Shown one piece after another: positions 6,807 through 13,136 of a stretch of DNA of 19,603 nucleotides. The position numbers and the translations under genes are program-made. Numbering within the stretch: position 1 is the first letter of the stretch; the number at the start of each line of letters is the position of its first letter. Source of the DNA: Bacteroidota bacterium (lineage in GTDB: Bacteria; Bacteroidota; Bacteroidia; Chitinophagales; Chitinophagaceae); NCBI GenBank assembly GCA_023429825.1, contig JAEZDC010000091.1, forward strand, positions 1-19,603, written 5' to 3'. Under the pieces are notes generated by a model. The model ran no database searches. It was not told where the DNA came from and saw only the letters and a list, made by a program, of their open reading frames with translations.

Positions 6807-8900
6807 TTAATAAAAATTAAATCTGTAATCTTTTATTTTGGCTGATTTCTTTAAGCTTTCAGCAGATCTGAATCCGCCACTACTTCTTTGTTGAGAAACA
6901 AGCTGCTGGCGAACCATTTCAATATTGCCATTGGCTGGTGGAATGGCAGCGATCAATTCCTGTCTTACAGAAAACACACCGGTTGACCCTACTATCGGCT
7001 CACTTGCTTTATTCCTCAGATTCTTATTATGTGCAGCGCCAACCAGTTTTGACTCCATTCCAAGGTTAGGAACAAAAGGAGCTGATCCAAACACAAGGCT
7101 ATCTACCCTCGCTATAGGCATCCCGGTACTTTGTGCATATGCTTCAAGTGTGTTGCCTTTAAACTTAGCAATAATTTGCTTTGCCTTTTTCTGGTTGCGG
7201 ATAAATTGCTCTGCCAATGGCCTTGCCTTAGCTGCATTCATCAATCCTTTCTTTTGAATATTAGAAACCATAGCAACAACAAACTTGTCCTTCATGTCAA
7301 ATGGATCAGATACATCCCCCAAATCATTTTCATATATCCACCTGATCAAAGCTCTGCTTTCACCCAGACCCGGAATCTGGAAATCGTTCTCTTTGATATC
7401 AGCAGACTGAAGCGCTGATCTTTTCATCTTGGCTAGAGTAGCATTGAAGGATTTCTGATCTTTACTATCAGCGGCAAATTTCAATGCCTGGTCATTAGCG
7501 GCATTTACAGTTTCCTGGCTAGCAACGATGGGCTTTGCCAAATAGGCAATCTTATATGCAGGTTGAAAGTTCTTCTGACCCAATATTTCTATATAATGGT
7601 ATCCGTATTCTGTTTTTACAACACTTTTATCGCCAATTTTACCATCGAAAGCAAAATCATTGAATGCCGTAACCATTTGTCCTTGTGGGAAATAATCGTA
7701 CACACCACCCTTTGTAATGCTCCCTTTATCATCAGAAAATTTTGCAACTAAAGAATCGAAATTAGAACCGTTTTTAATCGCAGTTGCTATACTGTCTGCT
7801 AACTTCTTTGCCGTACTGTCATCTCTTTGAACCTGCCCTGTTTGAGGATCTTGTGTGCCGATAAGGATGTGGCGCACTTTAACTGAATCCGGCCAGTTCT
7901 TTACACCCACAAGTTTAGCCATTACATAACTGCCTCCTTCAACATAAGGTCCGTATACGTTACCCACACCAATACCTGTAACAGAATCTTTGAAACTATG
8001 CTGAATCTTTGCTTTACTGAAATAGCTATTATAATAAGGCATTTCACTTCCTACACGGTTCAGAAAGGCTTCTTCATCTTCTGCAGCAATGAAATCTTCT
8101 CTCAAAGTAGCTACCTGGCTATGGGCATTAGCACTATCTGCTCCCGTTGGAATTACATCAAAAGGAACATACATCATTTGTCTTGTGTTCACATCCACTG
8201 TAAACTCTGCAGGAAATTTCTTTACATACGCTGCAATTTCTTCGTCAGTTACTTTGAAAGCGGTGTCACTTACAGAAGAATAAGGAATATATACATAAGA
8301 TGCACTAGCGATCTGGCTGTTATCAGCAATGTTCCTTTCAGCCATCCATTTAGGAACATACACGCTATTAGTGATCAACGAAATATATTTTGCCCTGATA
8401 GTTTGCTCGATCGTAGGCTTGATGTACGCATTGTAGATCATCTCTGTTTGTGCACTTCCTTTTTGCTTTTTCTGGTTAGCAAAAAACTGGCGGGCTTGTT
8501 CAGCATTATACTGCCCGGTATTTGGATCAGTAAAAGCTTGCTGGAGCCATTGTGGAGGCGTTCCTCCAAATAATACACTGCTCAATTCCTTATTGGTGAA
8601 AGAAAGACCTGTCCTTTCATATTCCTCCTGCATTACTATCCTGTCAACATTCATATCCCATAGCTGCCCGATCATTTGTTCAGATGATTGACCCGGCTGC
8701 TTGTACATTTCCATTTCTTTATCAAAATCGCTCTTTTTGATCTTAACTCCATTCACCTTACCAATGGCATCGTTATTTCCGAAGAAACTGCTTCCACCGC
8801 CCTGGAATGCATCCATTAAAATGAAAGCGATCAAACTAAGCGCAATAAGTGCAATCATTACTGCGGCACCTTTGTCCCTGATTTTCTGAATAAGTGACAT
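6807..8900 (-). CDS. SurA/PpiD-like peptidylprolyl isomerase (periplasmic foldase)
   Basis: An inner-membrane-anchored periplasmic chaperone of the PpiD/SurA class, 697 residues, which helps exported proteins fold. Residues 1-11 are basic and cytoplasmic, and 12-30 form one transmembrane helix (AVMIALIALSLIAFILMDAF). A SurA-N-type chaperone region follows (about 35-240), with IGKVNGVKIKKSDFDKEM at its start. A PPIC-type (parvulin) rotamase domain covers about 340-442: VKVRHILIG, FDSLVAKFSDDKGSITKGGVYD, and the closing KTEYGYHYIEILG. The C-terminal 250 residues resemble the second half of Bacteroidota PpiD proteins and have no separate motif. The gene carries its own terminator and an exact TAnnTTTG box about 69 bases upstream. 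It is divergent from nadA across the candidate origin region. I withhold a gene symbol because ppiD and surA lineages are hard to separate here. Confidence 0.9.
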   Translation of the reverse strand: MSLIQKIRDKGAAVMIALIALSLIAFILMDAFQGGGSSFFGNNDAIGKVNGVKIKKSDFDKEMEMYKQPGQSSEQMIGQLWDMNVDRIVMQEEYERTGLSFTNKELSSVLFGGTPPQWLQQAFTDPNTGQYNAEQARQFFANQKKQKGSAQTEMIYNAYIKPTIEQTIRAKYISLITNSVYVPKWMAERNIADNSQIASASYVYIPYSSVSDTAFKVTDEEIAAYVKKFPAEFTVDVNTRQMMYVPFDVIPTGADSANAHSQVATLREDFIAAEDEEAFLNRVGSEMPYYNSYFSKAKIQHSFKDSVTGIGVGNVYGPYVEGGSYVMAKLVGVKNWPDSVKVRHILIGTQDPQTGQVQRDDSTAKKLADSIATAIKNGSNFDSLVAKFSDDKGSITKGGVYDYFPQGQMVTAFNDFAFDGKIGDKSVVKTEYGYHYIEILGQKNFQPAYKIAYLAKPIVASQETVNAANDQALKFAADSKDQKSFNATLAKMKRSALQSADIKENDFQIPGLGESRALIRWIYENDLGDVSDPFDMKDKFVVAMVSNIQKKGLMNAAKARPLAEQFIRNQKKAKQIIAKFKGNTLEAYAQSTGMPIARVDSLVFGSAPFVPNLGMESKLVGAAHNKNLRNKASEPIVGSTGVFSVRQELIAAIPPANGNIEMVRQQLVSQQRSSGGFRSAESLKKSAKIKDYRFNFY

Positions 8901-8968
8901 AATATAGTATGTATGTTTTTACGTTGGAGGTTTGGGGGTTTCCCTTACCAAAAAATTTCTTAGGGTGG

Positions 8969-8976
8969 CAAAAATA
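8969..8976 (-). promoter_or_regulatory. Bacteroidota -7 promoter box (TATTTTTG) for the PpiD-like gene
   Basis: On the - strand an exact TAnnTTTG box followed by C lies 68 bases before the ATG at 8900, predicting a 5' leader of about 60 bases. No clear -33 TTG element was seen at the expected spacing. Confidence 0.4.
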
Positions 8977-9440
8977 GGAGAATAAAGCATCCGCTGTGTT
9001 GAGGGATTGTGGAAAAATCAGAGGAAATCAAGCCAGTAAAGGATTTCAAAAATCACAGCTTGTTAGGTATTAAATTTTTGATATGTGGATTTGTTACCCA
9101 TTTTTTTCTACACTTATTTCTTTCAAATCACCAAATATTTTGTTTCCCCATGCTTCTGTGAACAAGCCAAAAACGTCGGGGATAAGCACATCAAACCAAA
9201 AAAATCTTGTGAAAAGAGAAAGAATAAATAGAGATGATATGGTAAGGAGATTGCATATGAAAGATTGTTTACACGATTTACATGCTCTGCGTTAACAGTG
9301 CATAACCGGTGACTTCAAAAATGTGTGTTTTGGAATAACTGAAATCAACATTATGTTGAAAAGCGCCCCAAGTTCTTAATGGTATTGAAAAGTTGAATGT
9401 GGATGAAGTGTGAATGCTAAATAATACTAAACAGTGTAAT

Positions 9441-9448
9441 TAACTTTG
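9441..9448 (+). promoter_or_regulatory. Bacteroidota -7 promoter box (TAACTTTG) for nadA
   Basis: An exact TAnnTTTG box followed by C, 90 bases before the preferred nadA ATG. It predicts a leader of roughly 80 bases that runs through the TAA/TAG triplets and AT-rich stretch. A TTG inside this box opens the longest possible nadA frame, but it is better read as promoter than as start codon. A -33 TTG is not evident. Confidence 0.45.
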
Positions 9449-9538
9449 CAACCTGTTAGTAAAAAACTTTTCCTGAAATCCACACTCCTAATAATAGTAG
9501 TGGGATATATAAATAATCTATTAATAATAATTATTACG

Positions 9539-10552
9539 ATGGATATAAACATTGCAAAGAACAAAGTGAGTGAGATCGGTTTCCTTGATATTGATATAGA
9601 TCCTGCCTTAGATTTATTCAAAGCGATACAAGATTTAAAATCCAAAAAAAATGCCATAGTGCTGGCTCACTACTACCAGGAGCCGGATATACAGGATGTG
9701 GCAGATTATATTGGTGACAGCTTAGGCTTGTCACAAAAAGCTCAAAGTACAGATGCTGATATGATCGTATTTGCAGGTGTGCACTTTATGGCAGAGACAG
9801 CCAAAATCCTGAATCCGAACAAAAAAGTGGTATTACCTGATCTAAAGGCAGGTTGTTCACTGGCGGAATCTGCACCTGCAGCATTATTCTCCAGGTTCAG
9901 AGAGAAGTATCCTGATCATATTGTGATTTCTTATATCAATTGCACCGCGGAGATCAAGGCCTTAACGGATATCATATGTACTTCTACAAACGCAAAAGCA
10001 ATTATTGACAGCTTGCCAGAAGATCAAAAGATCATTTTTGCACCAGATAAGAACCTGGGTGCATGGCTCAATAAGCAAACAGGACGCAATATGGTGCTCT
10101 GGAATGGCGCCTGCATGGTGCATGAGATATTTTCCTTAGAAAAGATAATTAAGCTCAAACACAGGCATCCTAATGCGAAACTGATTGCTCATCCTGAATG
10201 TGAACAGGCAGTTTTGGATCATGCGGAATTTATCGGCTCTACCACCGGATTATTAAAATTCACTGAAAGAGATAGTTCAACAGAATTTATAGTGGCCACC
10301 GAAACAGGAATTCTCCACCAGATGCAAAAAGCATCTCCTCATAAAACATTTATTCCCGCACCACCCAATAATGCTTGTGCATGTAACGATTGTCCACATA
10401 TGAAGTTGAATACTTTGGAGAAATTATATTTAGCGATGGAATATGAAACACCTGAGATAATAATGGACGAAGCAATTCGATTGAAGGCCTTAAAACCTAT
10501 TGAAAGAATGTTGGAAATAAGTAGGGAAGCTGGATTAGTACCGAAGGATTAG
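9539..10552 (+). CDS. nadA: Quinolinate synthase NadA
   Basis: Cytosolic [4Fe-4S] enzyme that condenses iminoaspartate with dihydroxyacetone phosphate to quinolinate in de novo NAD synthesis. The 337-residue form from ATG 9539 is the usual length; a TTG at 9446 would add 31 hydrophobic, unlikely residues translated from the promoter and AT-rich leader. Motifs are LAHYYQEPDIQDVADYIGDSL (about 42-62), FAGVHFMAETAKILNP, and the cluster cysteines C106 (KAGCSLAE), C192 (WNGACMVHE) and probably C285 in the CNDCPHMKLNTLEKLY block; the substrate-binding HPECE is also present. nadB and nadC are not adjacent, so the pathway is split in this genome or lies elsewhere. A terminator follows 23 bases after the stop. 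Confidence 0.95.
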   Translation: MDINIAKNKVSEIGFLDIDIDPALDLFKAIQDLKSKKNAIVLAHYYQEPDIQDVADYIGDSLGLSQKAQSTDADMIVFAGVHFMAETAKILNPNKKVVLPDLKAGCSLAESAPAALFSRFREKYPDHIVISYINCTAEIKALTDIICTSTNAKAIIDSLPEDQKIIFAPDKNLGAWLNKQTGRNMVLWNGACMVHEIFSLEKIIKLKHRHPNAKLIAHPECEQAVLDHAEFIGSTTGLLKFTERDSSTEFIVATETGILHQMQKASPHKTFIPAPPNNACACNDCPHMKLNTLEKLYLAMEYETPEIIMDEAIRLKALKPIERMLEISREAGLVPKD

Positions 10553-10575
10553 ATAACAACATGGTATTAATAATA

Positions 10576-10609
10576 ATAGGTAGTAATGATTGCTACCTAT
10601 TTTTGTTTT
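10576..10609 (+). terminator. Rho-independent terminator after nadA, overlapping the methyltransferase upstream region
   Basis: The arms ATAGGTAG (10576-10583) and CTACCTAT (10593-10600) form a perfect 8-bp stem with a 9-base loop, followed by TTTTGTTTTA. It is relatively AT-rich and so may be only partly efficient. An ATG at 10586 lies in its loop, which argues that this ATG is not the start of the next gene. Confidence 0.65.
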
Positions 10610-11236
10610 ATGTCAACGCATCAACTATACAATGAGTGGTCATCAACATATGATACTGTTGAAAACAGAACTCGGGACCTGGAAAAAATCGCAGGGCAAA
10701 AAATTCTATCTTCTATTCAATTTGGAAATGTTATTGAACTTGGTTGCGGTACGGGTAAGAATACCGAATGGCTTTCGCAAAAAGCAAAACATATAACAGC
10801 CGTTGATCTTTCTGAAGAGATGCAGGCTGTGGCTAAACGAAAAGTAACATTAGCTAACGTAGATTTCGTAATTGCTGATATCAGCAAACCATGGAATTTC
10901 TCTAAAGTTAATCTTATCACCTGCAGTTTGATATTAGAACATATTCAAGATCTCAATTTCATCTTTCAACAGTCTTATCAACATCTAGAGAGTAATGGAT
11001 ATTTCTATATCTGCGAACTACATCCTTTCAAACAATATAAGGGTAGTAAAGCGAGATTTGAAACAACAGAAGGAACCAAAATCCTTGAATGTTTCACGCA
11101 TCATATTTCAGATTATACGCAAGCTGCTTTACACAACGGCTTTTCAATTGTTTCGGTTAATGAGTGGTTTGATAATGATGATAAAAATAATACTCCACGG
11201 CTTGTCTCTTTTCTGTTGCAAAACCTGGAACGTTAA
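10610..11236 (+). CDS. Class I SAM-dependent methyltransferase
   Basis: A 208-residue Rossmann-fold methyltransferase, cytosolic, of unknown substrate. Motif I is VIELGCGTGKN (41-51), the acidic residue that binds the SAM ribose is D66 in TAVDLSEEM, motif II-like FVIADIS has D90, and the post-II strand is NLITCSLILEHI (101-112). The C-terminal part (CELHPFKQYKG, then FTHHISDYTQAALHNGFSIV) resembles small-molecule methyltransferases such as those of the Methyltransf_11/25 groups. I chose ATG 10610 (MSTHQLYNEWSSTYD) because the first in-frame ATG, at 10586, lies in the loop of the nadA terminator, and STHQLYNEWSSTYD is the usual family opening. The next feature downstream is a convergent short ORF. 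Confidence 0.85.
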   Translation: MSTHQLYNEWSSTYDTVENRTRDLEKIAGQKILSSIQFGNVIELGCGTGKNTEWLSQKAKHITAVDLSEEMQAVAKRKVTLANVDFVIADISKPWNFSKVNLITCSLILEHIQDLNFIFQQSYQHLESNGYFYICELHPFKQYKGSKARFETTEGTKILECFTHHISDYTQAALHNGFSIVSVNEWFDNDDKNNTPRLVSFLLQNLER

Positions 11237-11250
11237 GAGATAGTGAACGA

Positions 11251-11367
11251 CTAATCTACACTTATATTCCCCATCTTTTTTATTTCAGTCACCGAGTCTA
11301 TCGATTCTCGTTTCTCTTTAATGCCAAGCTGAGCTGTAAGATGCGATTCTTTTTCATTGGTATTCAT
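11251..11367 (-). CDS. Possible small protein, 38 residues
   Basis: A 38-codon ORF with an ATG start and TAG stop in the gap between the methyltransferase and the acidic-protein gene, opposite in direction to both. The peptide is hydrophilic and highly charged (NTNEKESHL at the start, GIKEKRESIDSVTEIKKMG in the middle), with no membrane segment or known domain. There is an A-rich upstream region, as is common in this phylum, but no clear Shine-Dalgarno. An FNR-type palindrome (11386-11399) ends 19 bases upstream of its start codon. Composition looks protein-like, but length is too short for certainty; it could equally be chance. Confidence 0.3.
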   Translation of the reverse strand: MNTNEKESHLTAQLGIKEKRESIDSVTEIKKMGNISVD

Positions 11368-11385
11368 TGTGTATCTATTCTTTAA

Positions 11386-11399
11386 TTGATTTCAATCAA
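11386..11399. promoter_or_regulatory. Perfect FNR/CRP-superfamily type palindrome (TTGAT-N4-ATCAA)
   Basis: TTGATTTCAATCAA matches the FNR consensus TTGAT-N4-ATCAA at every fixed position; the full inverted repeat extends to 7-bp arms (11385-11391 and 11394-11400). It lies between the divergent 38-codon ORF and the acidic-protein operon, about 88 bases before the predicted start of the rightward transcript, a distance compatible with class I activation. Which regulator binds it is unknown; no FNR-family gene is in the window. Confidence 0.45.
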
Positions 11400-11443
11400 T
11401 CCACGCTCAAAAGCCGCTGTACCCTGCATTTCCACATTTTTCA

Positions 11444-11473
11444 TTTGGCATGTTCTTTCTAATACTAACTATG
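11444..11473 (+). promoter_or_regulatory. Probable Bacteroidota promoter for the acidic-protein operon
   Basis: TTTG (11444-11447) is followed after 18 bases by TAACTATG (11466-11473), one mismatch from TAnnTTTG. This would start transcription near 11480, shortly before ATG 11497, and supports choosing that ATG over the upstream TTG at 11386. Confidence 0.4.
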
Positions 11474-11496
11474 TAGACGAATTAAAGAATCATCAG

Positions 11497-12051
11497 ATGA
11501 ACAACAGAAACATAAATAACTCATCAAAGCCTGCAAGGAACAATGATCCTTCTAATGCGATGAATGCAAAAGAAGACGTACGAAGTAATGATAAGAAGAT
11601 GAAACAAGATTTTCCCGGCTATCCACATTACCCGGCAAGGGAAGATGTGATGAATCCTTCAAACAATAATGGTATCGTTCCATTAACTAATGAAGACAAT
11701 ACCACTGCAACAGGAACGGAAAGTGTGAGAGGTGAGCAACGTCCTACAGCAGAGGAGAATGAGGTGGAAGATGATCTGGGTATTGTTGAAGGAACAGAGG
11801 CGGATGTAACAGATGAAGATCTTGAAGTTCTTGAGGGCAGCGACAGAGGAATGGTATTTCATGGTACAGAAGAGATCAGAGATGTTGATAGTACTGGTTC
11901 TACAGGTGACGACCTGGACGTACCGGGAAGTGAGTTAGATGATGATAGCGAGGATTTAGGTGAAGAAGATGAGGAAAATAATTACTACAGCTTAGGCGGA
12001 GATAATCATGAGAACCTGGAGGAAGACAAAGGTTCTATTCACACACTTTAA
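11497..12051 (+). CDS. Acidic, low-complexity hypothetical protein
   Basis: A 184-residue hydrophilic protein that I do not recognise. The first ~60 residues are Asn/Lys/Arg-rich (MNNRNINNSSKPARNN, then KEDVRSNDKKMKQDF). A short Pro/Tyr patch (PGYPHYPAREDVMNPSNNN) follows. The second half is strongly acidic with Gly/Ser/Asp/Glu runs (EVEDDLGIVEGTEADVTDED; DLDVPGSELDDDSEDLGEEDEENN), which suggests a disordered region. There are no cysteines and no signal or membrane segment. I chose ATG 11497; the TTG at 11386 would add 37 residues across the promoter and FNR-type site. The zinc peptidase starts 10 bases after its stop, so the two probably share a transcript. The acidic tail could bind cations or basic proteins, but this is speculation. 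Confidence 0.7.
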   Translation: MNNRNINNSSKPARNNDPSNAMNAKEDVRSNDKKMKQDFPGYPHYPAREDVMNPSNNNGIVPLTNEDNTTATGTESVRGEQRPTAEENEVEDDLGIVEGTEADVTDEDLEVLEGSDRGMVFHGTEEIRDVDSTGSTGDDLDVPGSELDDDSEDLGEEDEENNYYSLGGDNHENLEEDKGSIHTL

Positions 12052-12061
12052 TCGTTAGATC

Positions 12062-12910
12062 ATGCTCTGGCAAGGAAGAAGACAAAGTGGAAATGTAGAA
12101 GACAGAAGAGGAATTGGTGGCGGAGGAATGGCAGTTGGTGGTGGAATTGGTGGAATCATCATAGCGATACTTTACTTCTTACTTGGTGGAAACGGTGGTG
12201 GCGAAGATGTTTTACAACGAGCATCTAATCCTCAACAACCTGTGAGTAACGAACAAAGAGCGGCAGAGGATCAATTAGCAGGATTTACAAAAGTTGTACT
12301 GGCAGACACAGAAGATGTATGGAACAGGTTATTTGCAGAGAATGGAATGGAATACGTAGAGCCAAGGTTAGTGTTGTTTAGTGGAAGTGACAGGAGTGGA
12401 TGTGGTTTTGCAAGTGCAGCAACAGGTCCTTTTTATTGTCCGGCTGATTCAAAAGTGTATATAGATCTTTCATTCTTCCAGGAGCTCTCTAACAGGTTTG
12501 ATGCACCCGGAGATTTTGCAATGGCTTATGTAGTAGCTCATGAGGTAGGGCATCATGTACAACATTTACTTGGGGTCACTAACAAGGTGCATGCGTTGAG
12601 AGGACAGGTAAGTGAAACGGAATACAACCGCATGTCTGTTAAACTGGAATTGCAGGCAGATTTTTTAGCAGGTGTTTGGGCACATCATGCTCAAAAAGCA
12701 AAGCAGATACTTGAGCAGGGCGACCTGGAAGAAGCTTTAAATGCCGCTAATGCAATTGGTGACGATAGATTGCAAAAGCAATCACAAGGGCATGTAGTAC
12801 CTGATGCCTTTACACATGGCACCAGTGCACAAAGAATGCATTGGTTTAAAAAAGGATTTCAGACCGGTGATTTTAAACAAGGAGATACATTTAACTCAAC
12901 AGAGTTATAA
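12062..12910 (+). CDS. Neutral zinc metallopeptidase, YpfJ family
   Basis: Membrane-anchored putative metallopeptidase (Pfam Zn_peptidase, 'putative neutral zinc metallopeptidase'), 282 residues, normal for the family. The N-terminus LWQGRRQSGNVEDRRG is the family hallmark. A Gly-rich single transmembrane helix lies at about 22-42. The zinc site is HEVGHH (H160, E161, H164, with H165 adjacent), and E196 in KLELQAD is the likely third ligand. C114 and C126 flank the FASAATGPFY segment and could form a disulfide in the periplasm. The end (FTHGTSAQRMHWFKKGFQTGD) is also conserved in the family. Substrates are not known for this family. It is the middle gene of a three-gene group with the acidic protein and a small membrane protein. 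Confidence 0.92.
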   Translation: MLWQGRRQSGNVEDRRGIGGGGMAVGGGIGGIIIAILYFLLGGNGGGEDVLQRASNPQQPVSNEQRAAEDQLAGFTKVVLADTEDVWNRLFAENGMEYVEPRLVLFSGSDRSGCGFASAATGPFYCPADSKVYIDLSFFQELSNRFDAPGDFAMAYVVAHEVGHHVQHLLGVTNKVHALRGQVSETEYNRMSVKLELQADFLAGVWAHHAQKAKQILEQGDLEEALNAANAIGDDRLQKQSQGHVVPDAFTHGTSAQRMHWFKKGFQTGDFKQGDTFNSTEL

Positions 12911-12926
12911 ATAGAGGGAGGTAGTT

Positions 12927-13136
12927 ATGGCAAAGAGATATTTTAAAGTGTTGAAAGGGCAGGTATTTTTCCTGGTGATGTTGATAGCATTGGTATGCTT
13001 CACCATTATTGCTGAAGGGCAGGCAGAAAGAATTGCCAGTTATATTACCGGCGCCGCAATGATATTTGCTGTGATCGCCTTTTTTGTTTGGATGATCAAA
13101 AAACCTTCAGCCAAAATTCCGGAAGAAAATTTATAG
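12927..13136 (+). CDS. Small two-helix membrane protein, hypothetical
   Basis: A 69-residue protein with two hydrophobic segments: about 12-28 (VFFLVMLIALVCFTIIA) and 39-57 (YITGAAMIFAVIAFFVWMI). A short polar hairpin (EGQAERIAS) lies between, and basic residues occur at both ends, so both termini are probably cytoplasmic. No family is recognised. A GGGAGG (12916-12921), 5 bases before the ATG, is an unusually good Shine-Dalgarno for this phylum and supports the start. It lies 16 bases after the zinc-peptidase stop and so is probably the last gene of that transcript. Its stop overlaps by 6 bases with the stop of converging manC (13131-13136). Confidence 0.75.
   Translation: MAKRYFKVLKGQVFFLVMLIALVCFTIIAEGQAERIASYITGAAMIFAVIAFFVWMIKKPSAKIPEENL

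Larger units (their letters stand above)
8901..9538. other. oriC: Candidate chromosomal replication origin (oriC) between ppiD-like gene and nadA
   Basis: The largest noncoding gap in the window, 638 bases. It holds DnaA-box-like 9-mers: TTTTCCACA (9008-9016, - strand), AAATCCACA (9084-9092, - strand; repeated on + at 9476-9484), TTGTTCACA (9157-9165, -) and TCATCCACA (9398-9406, -), with a weaker GCATTCACA (9409-9417, -) two bases after it. The + strand box at 9476-9484 is followed after four bases by TAA-TAA-TAG-TAG (9489-9500), and then by 32 bases (9505-9536) with a single C. A DnaA box, then triplets, then an AT-rich stretch resembles the box / DnaA-trio / unwinding-element layout known from Bacillus. 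None of the boxes is a perfect TTATNCACA, so the call is tentative. Confidence 0.35.

Noticed and set aside
7998..8573. 191-codon open frame on the + strand inside the PpiD-like gene
   Set aside because: It lies wholly antisense to a gene with clear domains, is rich in Cys/Ile/Ser/Phe as expected of a complementary frame, and has no domain or ribosome site.
9083..9295. 70-codon + strand frame in the ppiD-nadA gap
   Set aside because: Composition is not protein-like in pattern, it has no promoter or domain, and the region is better explained as regulatory or origin DNA.
9446..9538. 31-residue N-terminal extension of NadA from a TTG
   Set aside because: The TTG is part of an exact TAnnTTTG promoter box and the extension translates the AT-rich leader; ATG 9539 gives the normal family length.
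11386..11496. 37-residue N-terminal extension of the acidic protein from a TTG
   Set aside because: It would translate across the FNR-type site and the likely promoter, and its composition differs from the rest of the protein; ATG 11497 is preferred.
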